The notes beneath the pieces were generated by a model. It worked only from the letters and a program-made list of their open reading frames with translations. It was not told the origin of the DNA and searched no databases. This document shows positions 56,066-64,000 of a stretch of DNA of 64,000 nt, in pieces. Where the stretch lies: the NCBI RefSeq assembly GCF_009733595.1, contig NZ_WOFH01000007.1, forward strand, positions 310,001 to 374,000, given 5' to 3'. Positions within the stretch are counted from its first letter, which is position 1, and each line of letters begins with the position of its first letter. The stretch is from Actinomadura litoris. GTDB taxonomy: Bacteria; Actinomycetota; Actinomycetes; Streptosporangiales; Streptosporangiaceae. The position numbers and the translations under genes were made by a program.

Positions 56066-57298
56066 TCAGCGGGTCGCCGGCAATGCCGCGATGGCGGCGG
56101 CGCAGCCCAGTACGGCCAGGACGGTCCCGGTGAGGACGAACTTGCGCATGGGGACGCGCACGTCCCAGCGGCGGCACCACTCGAACCACAGCAGCGTCGC
56201 CAGCGACCCCCACGGCGTGATCACCGGGCCCACGTTCGTGCCGATGAGCAGGGACAGCAGCTGGTCCCGGTTGGCCTCGGGGACCGCCGACTCCCCCGCG
56301 ACGTAGGCGGGCAGGTTGTTGAGGACGTTGGAGAGCCCCGCCCCCGCGAACCCGGCCCTGACGGCGCCCGCGGCGCCGTCGTCGCCGCCGACGAGGGAGC
56401 GCATCACCTCGTCCAGCCCGTACCGCTCAAGGGTCGGGACGACCAGGAACAGCCCGGTCACGAACACCATCAGCCGCCACGGCACCAGCTCGCCCCGCAG
56501 CGCCGACCGGTCGCGGACGGCGAACGCGGCCACCGCCACGACGGCGGCGGCGGTCGCGGCGAGGCCGAGCTGGAGGCCGGTGTGGACGCCCGCGAGGATC
56601 GCGCCGATGAACAGCAGGCACGCGGCGCCCGTCGCGGAGAACAGGACGCGGTCGCGGACGGGCGCGACGTCCGGCGGGTCGTAGGTGTCGGCGCCGCGCA
56701 TGCCGCGCCGCCAGAAGAACGCCCACAGCAGCAGCATGGTGACGGCGAGGACGGCGACCTGCGGCAGCCACATCCGGGCGGCGAACGCGGGGGTCTCCAG
56801 GGCCACCCGGTCGGCGGCGAGGAGGTTGGTCAGGTTGGACACGGGCAGCAGCAGGCTCGCGGTGTTGGCCAGCCACACGGTCGTCATGGCGAGCGGCAGC
56901 GCGGCGATCCGCGCGCGCGCCGCGAGCGCCAGCATGACCGGCGTCAGCAGCACGGCGGTCGTGTCCAGGTTCAGGAAGACGGTGGTGGCCGCCGCGAACC
57001 CCACGCACAGCAGGAACAGCGCGGCGTAGTTGCCCCGGCCCGCGCTCGCCATCCGCTGGGCGATCGCGTCGAAGACCCCGGCCTCCTTGGTCAGCTCCGC
57101 CAGCACGATGACGCTGAGCAGGAACAGCAGCAGCGGCGCGATGCGCTCGACGCTGTCGCGGGCCGTCGCGGGCGGGAGCAGGCCCGTCGCGACGAAGACC
57201 AGCCCGAGGGCCAGCAGCCCCACCCTGACGCGGTCCAGGAGGCCCATGGACCGGACGGCTCGGCGCAGGGTCGCGGGCGGGGACGGCACGCGCGACAT
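56066..57298 (-). CDS. ArsB/NhaD-type (SLC13-like) ion transporter
   Basis: A 410-residue integral membrane protein with about ten to eleven segments. Motifs VFLNLDTTAVLLTPVMLALAAR, LANTASLLLPVSNLTNLL and the near-symmetric second-half LSNVLNNLPAYVAG ... IGTNVGPVITPWGSLATLLWFEWCRR are those of the ArsB/NhaD arsenite or Na+/H+ transporter superfamily. No arsR or arsC is adjacent, so arsenite efflux is not supported by context. ATG 57298 is preferred; ATG 57246 is possible. Divergent from the TIR-NACHT gene 106 bp away. Confidence 0.88.
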   Translation of the reverse strand: MSRVPSPPATLRRAVRSMGLLDRVRVGLLALGLVFVATGLLPPATARDSVERIAPLLLFLLSVIVLAELTKEAGVFDAIAQRMASAGRGNYAALFLLCVGFAAATTVFLNLDTTAVLLTPVMLALAARARIAALPLAMTTVWLANTASLLLPVSNLTNLLAADRVALETPAFAARMWLPQVAVLAVTMLLLWAFFWRRGMRGADTYDPPDVAPVRDRVLFSATGAACLLFIGAILAGVHTGLQLGLAATAAAVVAVAAFAVRDRSALRGELVPWRLMVFVTGLFLVVPTLERYGLDEVMRSLVGGDDGAAGAVRAGFAGAGLSNVLNNLPAYVAGESAVPEANRDQLLSLLIGTNVGPVITPWGSLATLLWFEWCRRWDVRVPMRKFVLTGTVLAVLGCAAAIAALPATR

Positions 57299-57404
57299 GA
57301 TCCCATAGGCGGCGCGGCGCGGCGTCCGACGGGCCGCGCGGCCCGGTTCTCCACAGGCGGCACGGCGTGCTGAACTCCCCGCCCCCGCACGCGATACTGG
57401 CGGC

Positions 57405-60400
57405 ATGACACCCCCCGGTGACCACTCCAGGCAGGAGCGTCCGACCGACTTCTTCATCAGCTACTCGCCCGCCGACGAGCGGTGGGCGTCCTGGATCGCC
57501 TGGCAGCTTGAGGCCGCCGGGCACCGGACGATGATGCAGGCGTGGGACTTCGTGCCCGGCACGAACTTCATCGACTTCATGGACCGGGGCCTGTCGGAGG
57601 CGAAGGCCGTCGTCGCGGTGCTGTCGAGCAACTACCTGCGCTCCCGCTACGGGCGCCTGGAGTGGATGGCGGCGCTGCGGGCCGACCCCGACGACCCGGC
57701 GCGCAAGCTCGTGACGGTCCGCATCGAGGACTGCCCGATCGACGGCCTGCTGTCGACGATCACCTATGTGGACCTCGTCGGCGTCGACGACCCCGACCGG
57801 GCGCGCGAGCTGCTGATGCGGCGCATCGGAGAGGCCCTGGCCGGGCACGCCCGCCCGCTGGACGGGCCCGGGTTCCCCGGCGGGCTCTCCCGCCCCCCGC
57901 TCGCCGGGCGGGTCGAGGAGGGCCGCGCCGAGCCGCCTCCGGAGCCGCCCGCGCCGACGGGCGAGCGGCCGGTGCGGCGCGCGCCGGTCGCCGCGCCCGC
58001 CTTCCCCGCCCGCGACGGCGGCCCCCAGGAGGACCGCGAGCACCTGAGCGTCCTGCACGTGGGCGGCCCCCGGTTCGGCCGGACGCTCGCCGAGCCCGGG
58101 GAGCCGACGACCGCCAGCGAACTCCAGGACCGCATCTGGAGCGATGTGGCGCGGCTCGCCGACTCCGGCGTCCCGCGCCCCGACCTGCTGGTCGTCACCG
58201 GGAACCTCACCCACTCGGGCAGCCGCAAGGAGTTCACCGAGGCGCTGTCGTTCCTGACGAGCCTGCGGGCGCTGCTCGGGCTGGAGGCGCAGCGGGTGGT
58301 GGTCGTCCCCGGCACCCACGACGTGACCCGCGCGGCGTGCCAGGCCTACTTCTCCAGCTGCGAGGCCGACGACATCGAGCCGCAGCCGCCGTACTGGCCG
58401 AAGTGGCGGCACTTCGCGGGCCTGTTCAAGGAGTTCTACCAGGGCCTCGACTCGCTGATCTTCGACAGCGCGCAGCCGTGGACGCTGTTCCCCGTCCCCG
58501 ACCTGAAGGTGGCGGTCGCCGGGCTCAACTCCACGCTGCCGCAGACCCACCGCGAGGAGGACCGCTACGGCCGGGTGGGGCAGGCGCAGGCCGCCTGGTT
58601 CAACGAGCGGCTCCGCCACTTCGAGGACGAGGGCTGGCTGCGCCTCGGCGTGGTCGAGCACACCCCGATCGCCGGGGAGCCGGGCGCCCTGCGCGACCCC
58701 GAGACCGTCGAGACGCTGCTGGGCGGGCACGTGAACGTGTTCTTCCAGGGCGCGCCCTCGGAGTTCGGCGCGGTGCCGCTGCTGGCCTCGGGCGTCCCGG
58801 CCGTCCCCGCGCTCGGGCCCGGCCGCCACCAGATCGTCGTGCTGCGCCGCGACGGCATGGAGCGGTGGATCCCCGAGGACGCCGCGCGCCGGGGCCCCGA
58901 GCGACTGGAGGCCGCCTGGCCGCGGGTGGAGGGAACGTTCCCCCTGCCGTCCGGGCGCGGCGCCGCCGGCCCGGCACCCGAACTCGGCCCCGGCGGCTCC
59001 CCCGCCCCCGGCGGGGCAGGCGAGGACGAGGCCGCCGCCGACCCCGTCGCGCGCCTGCTCGACCGGCTCACCGAGGCCTGCGAGACCCGGTTCGAGCGCG
59101 CCACGATCCGGCGCGTCGTCCCGCCCGCGCGCGAGGACGGCCGCGCCGAGACGCCGCACCTGCTGCTCACCCACCTGGAGGACGGGTTCGTCCGGCAGTA
59201 TCGGATCGGCGCGCACGTCGGCCGGGTCACCGAGGACGACGTGGACGCGTTCGTGCGGCACGTCCACGCCGACGGCGCCGATCACGGGTCCGAGCTGGTC
59301 TACCTCGGCCCGGCGCCCGCCCGTTCGCTGCGCGAGGACGCGCTGCGGCGCGGCATCCGGGTGCGCAGCCTCACCGAGTTCCAGGGGCTGCTCGACCTGT
59401 CGGAGTACGTCTCCGCGCAGACCGGGCGGCTCGCCTCCGGCGGCCTGTACCCGCCGTCGCTGTACGTCCCGCAGCGCTACCGCGAGCTGGACCGCCTCCG
59501 CGCCGACGGCGAGGGCGGGGGCGGGCCCGGCGAGGTCCGCGAGGACGTCGTCGGCGAGATGCTGCGGCTGCTGGCCGCCGACCACGGCCGGTTCCTGCTG
59601 CTGCTCGGCGACTTCGGGCGGGGCAAGACGTTCTCGCTGCGGGAGCTGGCCCGCCGGATCCCCCAGGAGCTGCCGCACGTCGTCCCGATCCTGATCGAGC
59701 TGCGCGCGCTCGACAAGGCGCACTCGGTGGACGGCCTGGTCGCCGCGCACCTGGCCAACCACGGCGAGGAGCTGATCGACCTCAAGGCGTTCCACTACAT
59801 GCTCCGGCAGGGCCGCATCGTGCTGCTGTTCGACGGGTTCGACGAGCTGGTCACCAGGGTGACCTACGACCAGGCCGCCGACCACCTCGACACGCTGCTG
59901 CGGGCCGCCCAGGACAAGGCGAAGATCGTCGTGGCGAGCCGCACCCAGCACTTCAAGTCGCAGGCGCAGGTGCTCACCGCGCTCGGCGAGCGGGTCGGCG
60001 TGCTGCCGCACCGGCGCGTGCTCGGGCTGGAGGAGTTCACCCCGTCGCAGGTCCGCTCCTACCTGGTCAACCGGTACGGCGACGAGGAGGCCGCCGACGA
60101 GCGGCTCGGGCTGCTGTCGGGCGTGGAGGAGCTGCTCGCGCTCACCCCGAACCCGCGCATGCTCAGCTTCATCGCCGACCTGCCGGGCGACCGGCTGCGC
60201 GCCGTCGCGCGGGCCCGCACCACCGTCAGCCCCGCCGACCTGTACGAGGAGATCCTCTCGTCCTGGCTGGAGTACGAGGCCGAGCGGGTCCGCCCGGCGG
60301 GCGGCCAGCCGGGCCTGCGGGTCGAGGACATGTGGGAGGCGGTCGGCACGCTCGCGCTGCGGCTGTGGGAGGGCGACGACCGGTTCCTTCGGCTCGCCGA

Positions 60401-63236
60401 GCTGGCCGACGTCGCCGACACCCTCACCGGCCTCGCCGAGGGGCGGCTGTCGCCGCACCAGGTGACGCACGCCGTCGGCGCGGGCAGCCTGCTCGTCCGC
60501 ACCGACGAGGGCCTGTTCGGGTTCATCCACGTGTCGGTCATGGAATGGCTCGTGGCCAGGCACATCGCCCGCGAGCTGGACCGGGGCGCCGCGCCCGCCG
60601 CGCTCGGACGGCGCGCGCTGTCCCAGCTCACCGTCGACTTCCTGTGCGACCTCGCCGACAACCGCGCCTGCCAGGAGTGGGCCGAGCGCGTCCTCGCCGA
60701 CCCGGCCGCCGCCGACGCCGCCCGCGCGAACGCGATCCGGATCACCACCCGGCTGCGCACCCCGGCCCGCGCCGACCTGCGCGGCGCCGTCCTGAAGGGC
60801 GAGGACCTCTCCTACCGCGACCTCCAGGAGGTCGACCTCACCGGCGCCGACCTCACCGACGCGCTGCTGGTCGGCGCCAACCTCTCGCACGCCGTGCTGC
60901 GCGACGCCTCCCTCGCCGGCGCCCGGCTGGACGAGGCGCGGCTCACCGGCGCCGACCTGCGCGGCGCCGACCTGTCCCGGGCCCGGCTCGCCCGCGCCGA
61001 CCTGCGCGACGTCGCGGTCGAGGGCAGCCGCTGGACGCGCGCCGCGCTCGTCGACGCCGACCTGCCCGACCGGGTCGCCGCCGCGCCCGAGCTGCGCGAG
61101 GCGGCGATCGCGCCGGGCCGCCCCGTCGACATCCAGGTCGCGCCCGCCGCCGTCGGCGTCCCCTACGGGTTCCACTTCCAGACGAGCCGCCTGCCGCAGC
61201 CGCTCGCCTACAGCCCCGGCGGGTCCGTCCTCGCCGTCGGCAACGAGGACGGCGGCGTCCTGGTCTGCGACGCGGTGACCGGCAGGCCGATCCGCACCCT
61301 CCAGGGCCACACCGACCGCGCCTACGCGGTGGCGTTCGACCGCGAGGGCAACGTGCTGGCCAGCGGGTCCGCCGACGGCACCCTCCGGCTGTGGGACCTC
61401 GCCACCGGCCACTGCGCGCACGTCCTGGACGTCCACCCCGAGGGCGTGTGGCCCGTGGTGGCCGGCGGCGACGACCTCGTCGCCGCCGGGGACGCCGACG
61501 GCGTCGTCCGCGTCTTCGACCTCGCCACCGGCGCCCAGCGCCACCGGTTCGCGGGCCACACCCCGCCCGTCTTCACCGCCGTGTTCGACCCGGCCGGGTC
61601 GCTGATGGTCACCGGCGACCAGGGCGGGACGCTGCGCGTCTTCGACCTCGCGACCGGCGCGCTGCGCCGCGAGCTGACCGGCCACCGGGGCGCGGTCTTC
61701 CGCGCCGTGTTCCACCCCGGCGGCTCGCTGCTCGCGGCGGGCGACGAGGCCGGCGTCGTCCGGCTCTGGGACATCCGCACCGGCGAGATCCGCCAGGAGC
61801 TCATCGGCCACACCGGGCGCGTCTACGCCATCGCCTTCCACCCCGACGGGCGGCTCCTGGTCACCGGCGACACCGACGCCTCCGTCCGGCTCTGGGAGGA
61901 CGGCGCGCACCGCGCCACCCTCACCGGCCACGGCGGCGGCATCTACCAGGCCGCCTTCAGCCCCGACGGCGGTCGCCTGGCCACCGCCGACAGCGCCGGG
62001 TCGGTCCGGCTGTGGGACCCGGCGACCGGGCGGCAGCGCGTCGAGCTGGCCGGGCACCGGGGCGCGGTGTGGCCGTTCGCGTTCCGCCCCGACGGCGCGC
62101 AGCTCGCCACCAGCAGCAACGACGGCACCGCCCGGCTGTGGGACACCGAGACCGGGCAGTGCCGCCTGGTCCTGCGCGGGCACGGCCGCCGGGTCACCGG
62201 CGTCGCCTTCAGCCCCGGCGGCGGCCTGCTGGCCTCCAGCGGCAACGACGGCCTCGTCCGCCTCTGGGACCCGCGCACCGGGCGCCTCGTCCGCGAGCTG
62301 CGGGGCGTCGCCGACAACCTCACCTCCGCGCTGTTCAACACCCGCGACTCCCAGCTCGCGACCGCCACCAACGACGGCGGCGTGCACCTGTGGCAGGCGG
62401 GCACCGGCACGTTCGAGCGGGAGCTGAACGTCGAGACCGACCACGTGTGGGCGCAGGCGTTCGCGCCGGACGGCGACGTCCTCGCCACGGCCAACGACGA
62501 CGACAGCGTCCGGCTCTGGTACTGGACGACCGGCCGCGAGATCGTGAACCTCGCCGGGCACCGGGGCCGCGTCCGCTCGATCGACTTCGCGCCGGGCGGC
62601 GCGCTGGTCGCCACGGGCTGCGACGACGGCCTCGTCCGCCTCTGGGACCCGCGTACCGGCGGGCTCGCCGCCACCCTGCGCGGCCACTCCGACCGCGTCT
62701 ACCGGGTGGCGTTCGCGCCGTCCGGCGACGTCCTCGCCAGCGCCGGGAACGACGGCACCGTCCGCGTGTGGGACCCGTCCACCGGCGCGACGCTGCACGT
62801 CCTGACCGGCCACGCGGGCCGGCTGTGGACGGCCGCGTTCCACCCGTCGGGGAGGCTGCTGGCCAGCGCGGGCGACGACATGGCGGTGCGCCTGTGGGAC
62901 CCGTCCACCGGCGACCTCCTCCACACCCTCGACGGCCACACCCGCCGCGTCTGGTCGGTGGCCTTCAGCCCCGACGGCACGCTGCTGGCCTCCGCGGGCG
63001 ACGACGGCGCGATCATCCTCTGGGACGTGGCGGACCCCGCGGCCCCCGTCCGCCGCGCGACCCTCCTCGGCCTCGCCGCGGGCTGGGCCGCCCTCGCGCC
63101 CGACGGACGCTACAAGTGGGAGGGCGAGGCCACCGCCGAGTTCTGGTACGCGGTCGGCATGTGCCGCTTCGAACCCGGCGAGCTGGACACCTACCTCCCC
63201 GAAGTGCGCCAGGTCCCCCTGGACGCCCCGCTATGA
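57405..63236 (+). CDS. TIR - pseudo-phosphoesterase - NACHT - pentapeptide - WD40 NLR-like protein
   Basis: A 1943-residue multidomain protein. TIR domain 12-140 (FFISYSPADERWASW; likely catalytic Glu86 in RYGRLEWM). A Pro-rich linker leads to a calcineurin-like phosphoesterase fold (about 212-480) whose metal ligands are mostly replaced (see findings). Residues 545-695 form a small alpha/beta domain resembling those preceding NACHT in related proteins. NACHT/STAND ATPase: P-loop GDFGRGKT (735-742), Walker B IVLLFDGFDEL (805-815), followed by winged-helix-like region. Pentapeptide repeats about 1123-1210, then about 15 WD40 units (1265-1920), enough for two propellers. Predicted soluble sensor that on ligand binding oligomerises and activates TIR NADase, an abortive-infection logic known for bacterial NLR-like proteins. 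Stands alone, no partner gene. Confidence 0.9.
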   Translation: MTPPGDHSRQERPTDFFISYSPADERWASWIAWQLEAAGHRTMMQAWDFVPGTNFIDFMDRGLSEAKAVVAVLSSNYLRSRYGRLEWMAALRADPDDPARKLVTVRIEDCPIDGLLSTITYVDLVGVDDPDRARELLMRRIGEALAGHARPLDGPGFPGGLSRPPLAGRVEEGRAEPPPEPPAPTGERPVRRAPVAAPAFPARDGGPQEDREHLSVLHVGGPRFGRTLAEPGEPTTASELQDRIWSDVARLADSGVPRPDLLVVTGNLTHSGSRKEFTEALSFLTSLRALLGLEAQRVVVVPGTHDVTRAACQAYFSSCEADDIEPQPPYWPKWRHFAGLFKEFYQGLDSLIFDSAQPWTLFPVPDLKVAVAGLNSTLPQTHREEDRYGRVGQAQAAWFNERLRHFEDEGWLRLGVVEHTPIAGEPGALRDPETVETLLGGHVNVFFQGAPSEFGAVPLLASGVPAVPALGPGRHQIVVLRRDGMERWIPEDAARRGPERLEAAWPRVEGTFPLPSGRGAAGPAPELGPGGSPAPGGAGEDEAAADPVARLLDRLTEACETRFERATIRRVVPPAREDGRAETPHLLLTHLEDGFVRQYRIGAHVGRVTEDDVDAFVRHVHADGADHGSELVYLGPAPARSLREDALRRGIRVRSLTEFQGLLDLSEYVSAQTGRLASGGLYPPSLYVPQRYRELDRLRADGEGGGGPGEVREDVVGEMLRLLAADHGRFLLLLGDFGRGKTFSLRELARRIPQELPHVVPILIELRALDKAHSVDGLVAAHLANHGEELIDLKAFHYMLRQGRIVLLFDGFDELVTRVTYDQAADHLDTLLRAAQDKAKIVVASRTQHFKSQAQVLTALGERVGVLPHRRVLGLEEFTPSQVRSYLVNRYGDEEAADERLGLLSGVEELLALTPNPRMLSFIADLPGDRLRAVARARTTVSPADLYEEILSSWLEYEAERVRPAGGQPGLRVEDMWEAVGTLALRLWEGDDRFLRLAELADVADTLTGLAEGRLSPHQVTHAVGAGSLLVRTDEGLFGFIHVSVMEWLVARHIARELDRGAAPAALGRRALSQLTVDFLCDLADNRACQEWAERVLADPAAADAARANAIRITTRLRTPARADLRGAVLKGEDLSYRDLQEVDLTGADLTDALLVGANLSHAVLRDASLAGARLDEARLTGADLRGADLSRARLARADLRDVAVEGSRWTRAALVDADLPDRVAAAPELREAAIAPGRPVDIQVAPAAVGVPYGFHFQTSRLPQPLAYSPGGSVLAVGNEDGGVLVCDAVTGRPIRTLQGHTDRAYAVAFDREGNVLASGSADGTLRLWDLATGHCAHVLDVHPEGVWPVVAGGDDLVAAGDADGVVRVFDLATGAQRHRFAGHTPPVFTAVFDPAGSLMVTGDQGGTLRVFDLATGALRRELTGHRGAVFRAVFHPGGSLLAAGDEAGVVRLWDIRTGEIRQELIGHTGRVYAIAFHPDGRLLVTGDTDASVRLWEDGAHRATLTGHGGGIYQAAFSPDGGRLATADSAGSVRLWDPATGRQRVELAGHRGAVWPFAFRPDGAQLATSSNDGTARLWDTETGQCRLVLRGHGRRVTGVAFSPGGGLLASSGNDGLVRLWDPRTGRLVRELRGVADNLTSALFNTRDSQLATATNDGGVHLWQAGTGTFERELNVETDHVWAQAFAPDGDVLATANDDDSVRLWYWTTGREIVNLAGHRGRVRSIDFAPGGALVATGCDDGLVRLWDPRTGGLAATLRGHSDRVYRVAFAPSGDVLASAGNDGTVRVWDPSTGATLHVLTGHAGRLWTAAFHPSGRLLASAGDDMAVRLWDPSTGDLLHTLDGHTRRVWSVAFSPDGTLLASAGDDGAIILWDVADPAAPVRRATLLGLAAGWAALAPDGRYKWEGEATAEFWYAVGMCRFEPGELDTYLPEVRQVPLDAPL
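60771..61035 (+). repeat. Pentapeptide-repeat segment in the NLR-like gene
   Basis: Encodes about 17 consecutive A(D/N)LxX units (for example ADLTDALLVGANLSHAVL), forming a right-handed beta helix between the NACHT and WD40 parts. The matching DNA period is 15 bp. Confidence 0.85.
61200..63030 (+). repeat. WD40 repeat array in the NLR-like gene
   Basis: About 15 units of roughly 126 bp, each encoding GH-x-VxxVAFxPDG ... LASGxxDGxVRLWD. Units 9 (VADNLTSALFNTRDS) and 10 lack the GH start and are the most divergent. The number suits two seven-bladed propellers plus one strand-swap unit. Confidence 0.85.
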
Positions 63237-63271
63237 CCGCCCCGGCCGGGGTCGGCGCCCGCTGCCGAGGG

Positions 63272-63679
63272 TCAGAAGGCGAAGACGTGGCCGTACTGGA
63301 TCCGCGCGAAGCAGTCGTTGGAGATGACCTTCGCGAACGGCCGGATCGACATGCCCCGCCACCACCCCGAAGCGGACGCGGTGACCGGGGCCCGATCCGT
63401 GAAGCACCATCTGTCGCGTTGTGGCGGAACCTGCGCGACCTCCCCGTAGGCCAGGTCGAGTTCGTCGCACGCCTGCTGCGCGTTGGGCTGGGGACCGGCC
63501 GGGTCGCAGGTCAGGACCATGCGGCGGGCGTCGCCGCGGGTTCCCGGCTCGGGGACGACGCTGAGCGTGATCCTCGTCAGCGGGCCGGGGGCCGCGGCGG
63601 CGGACGCGGCGGGGGCCACCGCGCCGCCGGCCACTAACAGGGCCGATCCCAGGACCATGCGAAGCGTGACGCGCGTCAT
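63272..63679 (-). CDS. Subtilisin-inhibitor-like (SSI family) secreted protease inhibitor
   Basis: A 135-residue precursor with a Sec signal peptide (about 1-30, LGSALLVAGGAVAPAASAAA) and an SSI-family domain: LTRITLSVVP, VLTCDPAGPQPNAQQACDEL, and the C-terminal GWWRG ... VFAF. Four Cys allow the two family disulfides. By alignment with SSI (C-P-M-V-Y-D-P-V), the reactive-site loop CFTDRAPV puts Thr at P1, unusual for a subtilisin or trypsin inhibitor. AAGGAGATGTC precedes ATG 63679. A paralogue lies directly upstream. Confidence 0.88.
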   Translation of the reverse strand: MTRVTLRMVLGSALLVAGGAVAPAASAAAAPGPLTRITLSVVPEPGTRGDARRMVLTCDPAGPQPNAQQACDELDLAYGEVAQVPPQRDRWCFTDRAPVTASASGWWRGMSIRPFAKVISNDCFARIQYGHVFAF

Positions 63680-63821
63680 GACATCTCCTTGGAGTCGAAG
63701 TCGAGCGGGGCTCCCCCCGGCCCGCCGATATCGCGGAGTGGTTCTGCGGCGGGGCGGGGGGCTTGGTGAGATGACCGGGTGCTCGGCGGGCTGACGGCCG
63801 ATGCGTCCTGCCCGCCGGCGG

Positions 63822-64000
63822 TCAGAAGTCGAAGACGTGGCCGTGGGCGATCCGTGCGCAGCCGTCGTTGGTGTAGGTCTGCGAGAAGGGCGGGATCGGT
63901 ACGCCCCGCCACCGTCCGGACGCGGACGCAGTGACCGGGAGCCAGACCTGGGCGCAGGCCGCCTGCTGCGGCGGAACCCGCGAGATGTCCCCCTTCGCCT
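63822..64000 (-). CDS. Second SSI-family protease inhibitor, N-terminal part beyond the window
   Basis: Only the last 58 codons are visible. They end in GRWRGVPIPPFSQTYTNDGCARIAHGHVFDF, closely matching the end of the neighbouring inhibitor (IRPFAKVISNDCFARIQYGHVFAF). The reactive loop reads CAQVWLPV, which would place Gln at P1. The pair is a tandem duplication with diverged specificity loops. The start and signal peptide lie outside the window. Confidence 0.85.
   Translation of the reverse strand, partial: AKGDISRVPPQQAACAQVWLPVTASASGRWRGVPIPPFSQTYTNDGCARIAHGHVFDF

Noticed and set aside
56066..57298. Arsenite efflux operon
   Set aside because: The permease fold fits ArsB/NhaD broadly, but no arsR, arsC or arsenite-binding Cys context is present.
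56427..62939. A 2170-residue open frame antisense to the TIR-NACHT-WD40 gene
   Set aside because: Its composition is that of a GC-rich antisense shadow, without recognisable domains in the overlap. Only its end, in the permease region, has meaning, and that belongs to the ArsB/NhaD-type gene.

Overview
The window is about 64 kb of very GC-rich actinobacterial chromosome. Frequent GTG starts, start/stop overlaps of the GTGA and ATGA type, an F420/PPOX-type oxidoreductase, subtilisin-inhibitor-like proteins, GTP-dependent PEP carboxykinase and the parA-like/scpA/scpB/rluB/aroH/tyrA/cmk/der gene order all point to a filamentous actinomycete. Repeats containing the core CGAGCCGCCAGGCGAG remind me of Thermomonosporaceae (Actinomadura-like) genomes, but genus assignment is inference.

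Layout. 1-8829: a ClpC-like AAA+ ATPase (cut by the left edge), pckG with a rich regulatory region, a modABC molybdate transporter with an HTH-TOBE regulator, a PPOX-fold enzyme and a small membrane protein. 8845-20030 is the conserved core on the minus strand: der, cmk, tyrA, aroH, rluB, scpB, scpA, a SecD-head-like protein, a ParA-like ATPase, xerD, a NUDIX hydrolase and pyrG. 20031-22457 holds a long imperfect inverted repeat and a 556-residue coiled-coil protein. 22458-30706: proline iminopeptidase, then ectABCD for ectoine/5-hydroxyectoine synthesis followed by ehuBCDA for ectoine uptake, an osmoprotection island. 30816-44103 is accessory: HD hydrolase, GlxA-type regulator, a 945-residue membrane-tethered periplasmic-binding-fold protein, a small secreted protein, DHFR-like/TetR pair with a visible operator, SGNH hydrolase, GNAT, an MMPL transporter with a NarL-type two-component system, and an APH-fold kinase sharing a perfect 18-bp palindrome with mmpL.

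44609-49199 is a complete lasso peptide locus (precursor, cyclase, RRE protein, leader protease, ABC exporter). The predicted core LLGFHGNDRVILSKN is of the citrulassin type. It is followed by a repeat-rich spacer with a 13-bp tandem array and a 143-bp MITE-like element whose right end coincides with the uvrB stop codon. 49782-57298: uvrB, an orphan histidine kinase, a possible three-gene operon (two-TM protein, cupin, inositol-monophosphatase-like protein) and an ArsB/NhaD-type permease.

57405-63236 encodes a 1943-residue TIR - degenerate calcineurin-like phosphoesterase - NACHT - pentapeptide - WD40 protein. It is built like a bacterial NLR-type immune sensor and is the strongest candidate for an incompletely described system; its phosphoesterase domain has lost almost every metal ligand. 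The window ends with two tandem SSI-family protease inhibitors, the second cut by the edge. I saw no tRNA, rRNA or CRISPR array.
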